Origin: Prevotella sp.
Lineage (GTDB): Bacteria > Bacteroidota > Bacteroidia > Bacteroidales > Bacteroidaceae
Direction: 5' to 3'
Length of the DNA: 48,647 nt
Assembly (NCBI GenBank): GCA_017556145.1
Contig: JAFZCU010000237.1
Location: 1 to 48,647, forward strand
The position numbers were made by a program, and so were the translations under genes. Below the pieces are notes generated by a model. That model saw nothing but the letters and a program-made list of their open reading frames with translations, made no database searches and had not been told where the DNA came from. Shown piece after piece: positions 1 through 5,707 of this stretch. The number at the start of each line of letters is the position of its first letter. Position 1 is the stretch's first letter.

Positions 1-201
1 AATCTTTGTAATCTGAGCCTCAGAGAGGCGGCAGAACTGGGCAAAAGAGATTTGATTCTCTTTGTGCAGTTGCACCAATGACTCGGTTGAGCCATCGAAC
101 GCCTCGCGCTCCTCCTCACGATCAATTTCATGAGTTCGGGGGAGGAGTACATTGTTATAGAGGAGCTCGTAAAGAGCCTTTTGCAAGTATTCTTGTGTCA
201 T
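1..201 (-). CDS. Hypothetical protein, cut by the window edge
   Basis: An open frame starts at the ATG complementary to 199-201 (MTQEYLQKALYELL...) and runs without a stop off the left end, giving 67 residues. It is charged, rich in Glu and Leu, and looks like a soluble helical protein. I do not recognise the family. A long copy of the dispersed hairpin repeat begins 40 bases upstream of its start, the same arrangement as manA and its repeat copy. The start is chosen because no other ATG precedes it before the repeat. Confidence 0.5.
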   Translation of the reverse strand, partial: MTQEYLQKALYELLYNNVLLPRTHEIDREEEREAFDGSTESLVQLHKENQISFAQFCRLSEAQITKI

Positions 202-240
202 CTTTTATTGCATCCTTATACTCAGTAGGTCAAGATTAGT

Positions 241-521
241 GTACTTTACTCTGGCGCAGAGAAAGTACCAAAGAGACATCCACCCCCTACCAAACCACCC
301 CCTATATGGGGTGTCTTAACTGAAAATCGCGGGAAACCGTCGATTTTCAGGATTCTTGCGTCCCGTTGGTAGCAAGCGCCACCCTTCGGGATGTCGAGCG
401 TTGGTATGGCTCGCTAGCATGTGCCCTAACGGGCGAGCCATGAGTTTCTTTCGGCTGGCGCGACGTGTAATAAAGCCTTGTACCTGAAGGCGAGCCATGA
501 GTTTTTATCGGCTGGCGCAGA
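241..521. repeat. Dispersed hairpin-rich repeat, long copy A
   Basis: This is one of two long copies (the other is 4327-4593). In order it holds a 28-base dyad with GTACTTT/AAAGTAC arms (241-268); a CACCCC/GGGGTG hairpin around a CTATAT loop (296-313); a hairpin at 320-350 with a 10-bp stem CTGAAAATCG/CGATTTTCAG and an inner CGG-GAAA-CCG; an insertion of about 47 bases absent from copy B; and two terminal modules (431-474 and 490-521) containing GCGAGCC...GGCTGGC. It shows no sign of coding: the only frame over 50 residues is in antisense and is broken differently in copy B. Confidence 0.85.
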
Positions 522-564
522 ATTTAACTCAATTCGTTAACCTTATTAGCGTTAAAAGTTAAAC

Positions 565-876
565 TTATTTCCTTTTCCTTTGCTTTTCAAAGAGTTTTGA
601 GTGGCTGCCCAAACGAACAAGGCGTATCTCTTTCCTTTCAGGATCTTTCCAAATGAGGAGGAAGTCATCCTCAATATGACACTCCATACAGTGTTTATAT
701 TGTCCTTTCAGAGGATGAGGAAGATATTCAGATGGAACGGAACCTGTGCTTCCAAGATGTTCAAGTACCTTCTGGAGTTCATCAAGTTTGTGTTCATCAT
801 ACTTCAGAGCCTTCAGGTCCTTCTTGAACTGAGAGGACTGCTTGAGCGTATATTCGAAATGCGATTTTTGTTCCAT
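565..876 (-). CDS. YafQ-family type II toxin
   Basis: This 103-residue protein has the RelE/YafQ signature: a central ...HPLKGQYKHCMECHIEDDFLLIW... block (about 53-76) and the C-terminal motif RLVRLGSHSKLF (about 86-97). YafQ toxins are ribosome-dependent mRNA endonucleases; the conserved His residues in the ECHI, H-x-L-K-G and GSHS segments match the catalytic histidines of the family. The gene follows the antitoxin by 5 bases on the same strand, the usual antitoxin-first order. A terminal module of the hairpin repeat lies about 45 bases past the stop codon. Full length and apparently intact. Confidence 0.9.
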   Translation of the reverse strand: MEQKSHFEYTLKQSSQFKKDLKALKYDEHKLDELQKVLEHLGSTGSVPSEYLPHPLKGQYKHCMECHIEDDFLLIWKDPERKEIRLVRLGSHSKLFEKQRKRK

Positions 877-881
877 CTGTT

Positions 882-1127
882 TCAGAGACTATTGACGTAC
901 TCTTTGAAATTGGTAATGTCGAGTGTTTCAAGTTCTGCACCGCTTTCGCATTCCTCTATGGCAGCACGGGTCTTTGCATTCGGAACATATTCTGTCTCTG
1001 TTTCCTTAGCCTTTGACTTTCGACGAATGGAACGCACAAACTTGATGGTCTGTGTCATCAAATCCTCATCTCCCATGATGTGACTCATTTCATTGAGCAA
1101 GGATTTTTCTAATGTTACTGTTGCCAT
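882..1127 (-). CDS. Antitoxin partner of the YafQ-like toxin
   Basis: An 81-residue protein (MATVTLEKSLLNEM...) lies directly upstream of the toxin with a 5-base gap. The N-terminal residues 1-8 are beta-strand-like, followed by helices, a basic stretch RRKSKAKE (about 35-42) and an acidic C-terminal half that would wrap the toxin. This is the normal layout of a RelB/DinJ-type antitoxin with an N-terminal DNA-binding part, but the sequence is too divergent to assign to a named family by eye. It probably represses its own operon from the promoter at 1225-1283. Confidence 0.8.
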   Translation of the reverse strand: MATVTLEKSLLNEMSHIMGDEDLMTQTIKFVRSIRRKSKAKETETEYVPNAKTRAAIEECESGAELETLDITNFKEYVNSL

Positions 1128-1224
1128 ATTCTTATATGTTTATTACAATTTTTTGTTTATTTCAAAACTCTTGGAGTCGCCTCTAAGGTCATGGATCCAC
1201 TTGTCAGCATCACTCACTCCTGAA

Positions 1225-1283
1225 TCGGTTGCAAAAATAAGGATTTAATTCGATATTTGCAAGAATTATGCCAATAATTTGTT
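1225..1283 (-). promoter_or_regulatory. Promoter of the YafQ operon; 59-base sequence repeated at 3043-3101
   Basis: On the minus strand a -7 box TATTTTTG (complement of 1232-1239) follows a TTG -33 element (complement of 1260-1262) by 20 bases, a good Bacteroidota promoter. The whole 59 bases recur at 3043-3101 with one mismatch, in front of an unrelated toxin-antitoxin pair. The predicted start near 1225 leaves a leader of about 100 bases before the antitoxin ATG; the other copy leaves only about 15. Confidence 0.75.
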
Positions 1284-1503
1284 TGTGAGTTATCTCGATT
1301 TGACGTTTCAGTTAACCCGATGGATGAATCGAGTTAAGACGGGGGTTGTATTAAACTATGTTAATGAGTGGAAAGATTTTCTGAATCCTTGACATTTGGG
1401 GTGACTGCTGCGGTCACGGGCGATATTGTGGATTTGATAACTTTGCCGTGCATTTCCATGTGGGATCTGCATGACTTTTTTTATTCATTAAATTTTTTAC
1501 ATC
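1284..1503. other. Intergenic region between divergent units
   Basis: No gene is supported here. It contains a CTCGATT/AATCGAG inverted repeat (7-bp arms, about 1293-1332) and a short GTGAC/GTCAC dyad near 1401-1417. A -7-like box TAACTTTG at 1438-1445 on the plus strand could drive the small ORF at 1504; I see no good -33 box at the right distance. A frame starting with GTG at 1368 overlaps the next gene out of phase and has no recognisable content. Confidence 0.4.
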
Positions 1504-1677
1504 ATGTCAAAAATCAAAGAAAAACTGACAAGCAAGTGCGCCGGGATTATCCTGCGCGAAGCGAGGGTGAAGGGCCGACTGACCATCATCAGTGACGAAT
1601 GCGGCGTCAACCGCAAGTATTTTAACCGTAAACTGCTGCGTATGCTGAGATTCCACCGAAACGCCTGCAGGCGGTGA
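1504..1677 (+). CDS. Small basic protein, possible helix-turn-helix
   Basis: The frame (MSKIKEKLTSKCAGIILREA...) encodes 57 residues, strongly basic, with a helix-turn-helix-like stretch around LTIISDECGVNRKYFNRK (residues 26-43). It begins 58 bases after a TAACTTTG box. It ends at AGG CGG TGA, and immediately after this stop the +1 frame continues as a Gly/Asp-rich tail (to 1771), so it may be the front part of a longer protein broken by a one-base shift. It heads a cluster with smalltalk and amidase genes, the place normally held by an HU-like DNA-binding protein in Bacteroidota. Function unassigned. Confidence 0.45.
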   Translation: MSKIKEKLTSKCAGIILREARVKGRLTIISDECGVNRKYFNRKLLRMLRFHRNACRR

Positions 1678-1771
1678 GACACCGGGTGGCGGCGAGTCAG
1701 GCGGCGGATCTACCGGCGGTGACGGCGGTGACGGTGGCGACGGCGGCGATGATGGCTTCGATAAAGACTAA
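1649..1771 (+). pseudogene. Gly/Asp-rich C-terminal tail, out of frame with the preceding ORF
   Basis: After a TGA at 1646-1648 this frame reads through ...ETPGGGESGGG... and a run of GGD repeats to a FDKD end and TAA at 1769-1771, with no start codon of its own. Such acidic Gly-rich tails end many Bacteroidota HU-like DNA-binding proteins found just upstream of smalltalk and amidase genes. Either it is the remnant of a deleted HU gene, or it joins the 1504-1677 ORF through a +1 shift at AGG CGG TGA G (two Arg codons before a UGA). The sequence alone cannot decide. Confidence 0.5.
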
Positions 1772-1783
1772 CCCATTAAAAGT

Positions 1784-2056
1784 ATGTTCGAAATGAAAGC
1801 GTTTTTGAAAAAATTATTTCAGAAGTTGATCCAAAGGATCGTTAGGATATTTGTATCCGCTGAGGAGGATGCCCCCGTGAGCGATCAGGATCCTGAGCTC
1901 GCCGAAGGAACCGAGGCTGCCGAAGGAACCGAGGGCGTCGCGGAGGTCAGATCGAAGAAGGCCATCTGGAAATTCGTCATCCAGACGCTCATCAGTATCC
2001 TCACTGCTATTCTGACGGCACTCGGTGCCACCTCGTGCGTAACCCAACTGATGTGA
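1784..2056 (+). CDS. Smalltalk-family protein with an N-terminal extension
   Basis: Residues about 60-86 (the segment IWKFVIQTLISILTAILTAL and following GATSC) match the short hydrophobic smalltalk protein that sits before amidase genes in Bacteroides and relatives; it looks like a single membrane segment ending in a possible lipid-attachment Cys. Usual family members are about 30-40 residues, whereas this frame is 90, adding an amphipathic N-terminus and an acidic AEGTEAAEGTEG repeat. Translation might also start internally. The stop is 3 bases before the amidase ATG, so the two are probably translated together. The family has no proven function. Confidence 0.65.
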   Translation: MFEMKAFLKKLFQKLIQRIVRIFVSAEEDAPVSDQDPELAEGTEAAEGTEGVAEVRSKKAIWKFVIQTLISILTAILTALGATSCVTQLM

Positions 2057-2059
2057 GCC

Positions 2060-2497
2060 ATGCGTACCATCACGCTGATCATTATTCACTGCTCTGCTGT
2101 GAGACCATCGCAGCAGAGCGGTGTGAGCGACATCGACAACTGGCACCGCCGGAAGGGATGGAAAGGGTGCGGCTACCACTTTGTGGTCAGGCGCGACGGC
2201 TCCGTCGAGACGGGGCGCAGGCTCGAGGAGATTGGAGCCCACTGCGTGGGGCACAACCGACACAGCATCGGGGTCTGTTATGAGGGGGGCCTGAATGCCG
2301 AGGGGGTTGCCACCGATACGCGCACGGAGGCGCAGAAGACGGCCATGCTTGGGTTGCTGCAGCGGCTGCACGCCCGCTTCCCCAAGGCCCTCATCGTCGG
2401 CCACGATGTCTTCAACCCCGGCAAGCGTTGTCCTTGCTTCAACGCCGCCCACGAATATTCCGCCCTCCAGCCCCCAGGCCCTGCGGGCGAGCCATGA
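2060..2497 (+). CDS. N-acetylmuramoyl-L-alanine amidase (T7-lysozyme type)
   Basis: This 145-residue amidase_2-fold protein should cleave the amide bond between muramic acid and the stem peptide. Visible are the first zinc His (H10, in LIIIHCSAV), the HF of GYHFVV (39-44), the HSIGVCYEGG strand (68-77), and the second zinc ligands H115 (VGHD) and C124/C126 (PGKRCPCF), with K122 as a likely catalytic residue. No signal peptide, as in phage and island-borne relatives, so export would need a partner such as the adjacent smalltalk protein. The last residues (GEP and the TGA) are encoded by a module of the dispersed hairpin repeat. Confidence 0.88.
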   Translation: MRTITLIIIHCSAVRPSQQSGVSDIDNWHRRKGWKGCGYHFVVRRDGSVETGRRLEEIGAHCVGHNRHSIGVCYEGGLNAEGVATDTRTEAQKTAMLGLLQRLHARFPKALIVGHDVFNPGKRCPCFNAAHEYSALQPPGPAGEP

Positions 2498-2519
2498 GTT
2501 TTTATCGGCTGGCGCAGAC
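2478..2519. repeat. Dispersed hairpin repeat, terminal module only (copy C)
   Basis: The module GCCC-loop-GGGC followed by GCGAGCC...GGCTGGCGCAGA matches the last module of copy A almost exactly. It overlaps the end of the amidase gene, providing its stop codon, and stops 6 bases before the stop codon of the second toxin. The same module lies just downstream of the first toxin at 490-521. Confidence 0.8.
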
Positions 2520-2525
2520 TTATTC

Positions 2526-2822
2526 CTACTCATGCATGTTCTGGGCGTGGCAGGCATCGACGATGGTGACGATGTCACCCTCAAGGGTGTAGGCATAATA
2601 CCACTTGTCGGTGTTTGCCATGTGATATCCCTTGTCTTTCCACCGGGAAAGCGTTGGTTCGCGTCGCAGAAGTGTTTTCTCTATCTGAAAAATAGAGTCG
2701 TAGGCATCATCGACGTTCTGATGCATCAGTTCCTCAGAGTACGTATGCTTGTACTTTTTGGAAACGTTGCGATAGAACGAGACTATCTTTTGGGCACACC
2801 GTTTCTTGATAATATGCTTCAT
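2526..2822 (-). CDS. RelE/ParE-superfamily toxin
   Basis: A 98-residue basic protein (MKHIIKKRCAQKIVSFYRNV...) ending YAYTLEGDIVTIVDACHAQNMHE. The C-terminal strand pattern with a late His (ACHAQNMH) and the helical N-terminal half fit RelE/ParE-superfamily toxins of Bacteroidota. It overlaps the upstream antitoxin by 4 bases (ATGA-type), which supports the assignment. It differs clearly from the YafQ-type toxin at 565. Whether it cleaves mRNA or acts on gyrase cannot be read from the sequence. Confidence 0.75.
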   Translation of the reverse strand: MKHIIKKRCAQKIVSFYRNVSKKYKHTYSEELMHQNVDDAYDSIFQIEKTLLRREPTLSRWKDKGYHMANTDKWYYAYTLEGDIVTIVDACHAQNMHE

Positions 2823-3028
2823 ACCTTCGCGTACTCCTCCCGAACCGCAGCATGAGTGAGAGCACGAGCTTCCTCGATACTCATCGTCTCAGTATCCTCC
2901 AACTCCATCTGCTGAATACGAAGGTCTATCAGCTGCTGTGCCCAAAGGCGGATAGCGGCCGTGGTATTAAGATCCGGACGCATCTCCCGAAGGGTAGCCT
3001 CATTCACTTTTATGCTAACTGTACACAT
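2819..3028 (-). CDS. Antitoxin partner of the second toxin
   Basis: A 69-residue protein beginning MCTVSIKVNEATLREMRP, with a beta-strand-then-two-helix pattern typical of ribbon-helix-helix antitoxins, then a Glu-rich C-terminal helix. It overlaps the toxin start by 4 bases, indicating translational coupling. The promoter copy at 3043-3101 puts the transcript start about 15 bases before the ATG. The DNA-binding part probably autoregulates that promoter. Confidence 0.75.
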   Translation of the reverse strand: MCTVSIKVNEATLREMRPDLNTTAAIRLWAQQLIDLRIQQMELEDTETMSIEEARALTHAAVREEYAKV

Positions 3029-3042
3029 ATCTTACACTTTTT

Positions 3043-3101
3043 TCGGTTGCAAAAATAAGGATTTAATTCGATAATTGCAAGAATTATGCCAATAATTTGT
3101 T
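3043..3101 (-). promoter_or_regulatory. Promoter of the second toxin-antitoxin operon; repeats 1225-1283
   Basis: The minus-strand -7 box TATTTTTG (complement of 3050-3057) and TTG -33 (complement of 3078-3080) are separated by 20 bases, as in the first copy. Only one base of 59 differs between the copies although the downstream antitoxin genes are unrelated. It lies 40 bases beyond the manA stop codon. Confidence 0.75.
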
Positions 3102-3141
3102 ATTTGACTTTGGCTGTATCTTTTGTTGCTGCGTCATAAAT

Positions 3142-4305
3142 TCAGGGTTGGGAGGCGTGGAAGAAGCGGGTGATGAGGGTGGAGAGGGGGTTGTCGAAAT
3201 TGTCGATGAAGGCATCGAGGAGACGGGTAGAAACACCAGTAGGACGGGGGGATATACCAGTAGGACGGGGCGCAACACCAGAATGAGGACGAGTCGCAAC
3301 ACCAGAATGAGGACGGGCGGTTACACCGGTATGAGGAGGGATGCCGTCATTAGCGAGGGGGGCCTGAGGAAGGACGTCGTAGTCGGCGATGGCGGCGGGG
3401 ATGAGGGTGGAGGAACCTTGCCTCAACGTAATTTCATCACCTGTAGAGCGGATGCGGAGGGTGCAGTCGCCCTCGATGCACATGGAGATGACGAAGCTGT
3501 CGTATTTGCGGAGGTCGCGGTGGAAGGGACGCGAGATCTCGGTCACGCGGACATCGAAATAGGGGGTGTCGATAATCTGGACGGCGCGATTGGAGGTGTC
3601 GGCATACTGTGTGCGGTAGTTGGGTTCGACGTGGAAGTTGAGGGCCTGGGCTGCCAGGGCGGTATGGAGCTCGCGGGGCTTGCCGTCCATGCCGGGGCGG
3701 TTGTAGTCGAAGATGCGGTAGGTGATGTCGGAGGACTGCTGGACTTCTGCGAGCAGGATGCCGCCACAGATGGCGTGGACGCGGCCAGCGGGGAGGTAGA
3801 ACACGTCGCCTGCCTTAACCTGGTGGTCGGCGAGGACCTCGGTGATGCTGCCGTCCTCTACGCGCTTCTGGTACTCGTAGGGGGTGATGTTCTGCTTGAA
3901 GCCGGCATAGAGGTGGGCGCCTGGGTCAGCCTTGATGATGTACCACATCTCGGACTTGCCCATCTTGCCGTGGAGGCGCTGCGCCAGGGCATCGTTGGGG
4001 TGGACCTGTATGCTGAGGTCTTTTTCTGCATCAATGAATTTGACTAATAAAGGCAGTTGGCCGTGGAATCTTTCGTTGACGGCCTTGCCGAGGATTTCCT
4101 CGGGGTGGTCGTTGATCACGGAAATGAGGTCGCGGCCTTTCCAACTGCCGTTGGAGATGATGCTGGGGCTGGAGGGGACGGCACTGACTTCCCAGCTTTC
4201 GCCGATTGGATCGGAGGAGGGCTCCAGACCTTTGTAAGGCCGGAGCTGGTGGCCGCCCCAGATCACGGGGTGGAGGTTTGGTTCAAACAATAATGGGTAA
4301 AACAT
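3142..4305 (-). CDS. manA: Type I mannose-6-phosphate isomerase
   Basis: Interconverts mannose-6-phosphate and fructose-6-phosphate in the cytosol, feeding mannose into glycolysis or supplying GDP-mannose for glycans. The cupin zinc site is visible: Q100 and H102 (SIQVHPND), E119 (KSEMWYI) and H177 (AGRVHAI); R197 in the TYRIFDYNR segment is the usual catalytic Arg. At 387 residues it is longer than most Bacteroidota homologues of about 320. The excess is a tandem repeat loop at about residues 324-361 and a tail after the last cupin strand (RLLDAFID). Gene start (MFYPLLFEPN) is standard. Its promoter is probably 4709-4739, giving a leader of almost 400 bases that carries repeat copy B. Confidence 0.93.
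   Translation of the reverse strand: MFYPLLFEPNLHPVIWGGHQLRPYKGLEPSSDPIGESWEVSAVPSSPSIISNGSWKGRDLISVINDHPEEILGKAVNERFHGQLPLLVKFIDAEKDLSIQVHPNDALAQRLHGKMGKSEMWYIIKADPGAHLYAGFKQNITPYEYQKRVEDGSITEVLADHQVKAGDVFYLPAGRVHAICGGILLAEVQQSSDITYRIFDYNRPGMDGKPRELHTALAAQALNFHVEPNYRTQYADTSNRAVQIIDTPYFDVRVTEISRPFHRDLRKYDSFVISMCIEGDCTLRIRSTGDEITLRQGSSTLIPAAIADYDVLPQAPLANDGIPPHTGVTARPHSGVATRPHSGVAPRPTGISPRPTGVSTRLLDAFIDNFDNPLSTLITRFFHASQP
3223..3336 (-). repeat. In-frame tandem repeat in manA
   Basis: About five units of 21-24 bases encode HTGVTARP, HSGVATRP, HSGVAPRP, TGISPRP and TGVSTR. Two adjacent 24-base units are nearly identical at DNA level. The repeat keeps frame and sits between the last two strands of the C-terminal cupin domain, away from the zinc site. 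Confidence 0.85.
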
Positions 4306-4326
4306 GCTGTTTTAAAGCTTTTATAT

Positions 4327-4593
4327 GTACTTTACTCTGGCGCAGAGAAAGTACCAAAGAGACATCCACCTATCCCAAACCCTTCCCTATATGGAAGGGC
4401 TTAACTGAAAATCGCGGAAAACCGACGATTTTCAGGGGTTTGGTATGGCTCGCAAGCCTGTGCCCTAACGGGCGAGCCATGAGTTTCTTTCGGCTGGCGC
4501 GACGTGTAATAAATGCCCTGAAGATGCGCAAAGAAGCCTGGACACTAAAAGGCGAGCCATGAGTTTCTTTCGGCTGGCGCGACGTGTAATAAA
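4327..4593. repeat. Dispersed hairpin-rich repeat, long copy B
   Basis: Same order of parts as copy A: identical 28-base GTACTTT dyad (4327-4354); a CCCTTCC/GGAAGGG hairpin on the same CTATAT loop (about 4379-4399); the CTGAAAATCG/CGATTTTCAG hairpin with inner CGG-AAAA-CCG (4405-4435); then two terminal modules (4470-4513 and 4551-4593). Against copy A the second hairpin has three stem pairs changed on both sides with pairing kept. It lies 22 bases upstream of manA and inside its probable transcript. Confidence 0.85.
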
Positions 4594-4871
4594 TTATATC
4601 CCAAGGTGATGGTGTAATCGATTGATTATCAGCACGTTGGTTATTATACAGAGCAGTATATAAGGGCGAAAAGGGGGGTGATGAAAATCGATTTTCCCTA
4701 TTCGAAGGCAAAGTTACGAAAAAAAAACGAAACGACAAAATAAAAACAAGTTTTTATTCTGTCATGGAGCACAAAGCGATAAAAACATGAAGGTCGTCAG
4801 GCGAAGGGGGGCTAGACATAAATGCAGCGGGCTTACACATTATATTATATATAGAGGGGCGAAAAAGCTCA
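4594..4871. other. Intergenic stretch with A/T-rich palindromes
   Basis: No gene found. It contains the perfect palindrome TAAAAACAAGTTTTTA at 4741-4756, with a third half-copy ATAAAAAC at 4779-4786, and a weak TAATC/GATTA dyad near 4612. The palindrome lies just upstream of the manA promoter's -33 box, so an operator role is possible. Confidence 0.4.
4709..4739 (-). promoter_or_regulatory. Promoter reading toward manA
   Basis: Minus-strand -7 box TAACTTTG (complement of 4709-4716) follows a TTTG -33 box (complement of 4736-4739) by 19 bases, a near-perfect Bacteroidota promoter. The transcript would run through repeat copy B before the manA start at 4305. Confidence 0.7.
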
Positions 4872-5045
4872 AATAAATTTGGCTTTTCGTTCGTTTTTGC
4901 GTAACATTAGCAAAGCTGAAGTTACTTAGCACTCAGAAAAGTCCTAATAAATTTGGCTTTTCGTTCGTTTTTGCGTAACATTGACTATGTCGAAATTACT
5001 AAGCACTCAGAAAAGTCCTAATAAATTTGGTTTTTCGTTCGTTTT
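4872..5045 (+). repeat. 74-base tandem repeat upstream of ruvC (two and a third units)
   Basis: Units begin at 4872, 4946 and 5020 with AATAAATTTGG...TTCGTTCGTTTTT; the third is partial and runs into the ruvC promoter. Each unit contains a TTTG -33 box followed 20 bases later by a -7 position: TAACATTA in unit 1, TAACATTG in unit 2 and the consensus TAATTTTG in the last. The array therefore looks like successive copies of one promoter. Confidence 0.85.
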
Positions 5046-5057
5046 TAAGTAATTTTG
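5026..5057 (+). promoter_or_regulatory. ruvC promoter
   Basis: TTTG at 5026-5029, 20 bases, then TAATTTTG at 5050-5057. The ruvC ATG is at 5066, only 8 bases after the -7 box, so the transcript would be leaderless or nearly so. Confidence 0.7.
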
Positions 5058-5065
5058 TAGCGCAA

Positions 5066-5707
5066 ATGGAGAAAGTGATTTTGGGGATTGACCCGGGGAC
5101 GAACCTGATGGGCTATGGGCTGCTGAAGGTGAGCGATGGCAAGGCGCAGATGATGACGATGGGCGTTATCGACCTGCGCAAGTTTGCCGACGCCTACCTG
5201 AAACTCGGCCATATCTTCGAGCGCGTGACGGGGATCATCGACGGCTACCTGCCCGACGAGATGGCCATCGAGGCCCCTTTCTTCGGCAAGAACGTGCAGT
5301 CGATGCTGAAACTCGGTCGCGCCCAGGGTACCGCCATCGCAGCCGCCATCCACCACGGGGTGCCCATCCACGAATATGCGCCCATGAAGATCAAGATGGC
5401 CCTGACCGGCAATGGCGGGGCATCGAAGGAACAGGTGGCGGGGATGCTGCAGCGTCTGCTGAAAATTCCTGACGAGGAGATGTCGAAGTTTATGGATGCG
5501 ACGGATGCCCTCGCTGCCGCCTACTGCCACTACCTGCAGATGGGACGGCCAGAGAGTGAGGTGAAGTATCGGGGGTGGAAGGACTTCGTGAACAAGAACA
5601 AAGAGAAGGTCGCAAGAAGGAGAGAAGGAGAACTCGGCTCTGCCGCTTGCTACCGAAGGGACGCAAGAAGGAGAGAAGGAGAGAAGGAGAAGGATGAAGA
5701 CGATTGA
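5066..5707 (+). CDS. ruvC: Holliday junction resolvase RuvC
   Basis: RuvC nicks four-way junctions symmetrically and works with RuvAB in recombinational repair. The RNase-H-fold catalytic residues are visible: D9 in ILGIDPGT, E69 in [10 protein letters not shown], and the acidic pair in the [12 protein letters not shown] segment (about 147-158). The start at 5066 ([12 protein letters not shown]) matches the family; longer frames upstream begin inside the promoter repeat. At 213 residues it exceeds the usual 160-190; the extra C-terminus (about 180-213) is a highly charged tail from a duplicated AGAAGGAGAGA-type sequence (5611-5631 and 5662-5682, period 51). It overlaps the next gene by 14 bases, indicating coupled translation. 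Confidence 0.92.
   Translation: MEKVILGIDPGTNLMGYGLLKVSDGKAQMMTMGVIDLRKFADAYLKLGHIFERVTGIIDGYLPDEMAIEAPFFGKNVQSMLKLGRAQGTAIAAAIHHGVPIHEYAPMKIKMALTGNGGASKEQVAGMLQRLLKIPDEEMSKFMDATDALAAAYCHYLQMGRPESEVKYRGWKDFVNKNKEKVARRREGELGSAACYRRDARRREGEKEKDEDD

Noticed and set aside
316-498. 60-codon minus-strand ORF in repeat copy A and its relative at 4370-4738
   Set aside because: They share ITRRASRKKLMARPLGH only because the repeat is shared; frames differ outside it and the conserved feature is stem pairing.
500-1345. Integron-like attC sites around the first toxin-antitoxin operon
   Set aside because: Short TTAAC/GTTAA and CTCGATT/AATCGAG dyads exist, but no paired R and L boxes and no integrase.
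1368-1595. 75-codon GTG-start ORF
   Set aside because: Overlaps the 1504 ORF out of phase, no domain, and starts before the likely promoter.
1504-2497. Prophage
   Set aside because: Amidase and smalltalk alone; no integrase, capsid, tail or terminase genes in the window.
3223-3336. Possible CRISPR array in manA, and likewise the 74-base array at 4872-5045
   Set aside because: Units are contiguous without unique spacers and no cas genes are near.
3097-4047. 316-codon frame opposite manA
   Set aside because: Antisense Gly/Val-rich shadow of a well-supported gene.
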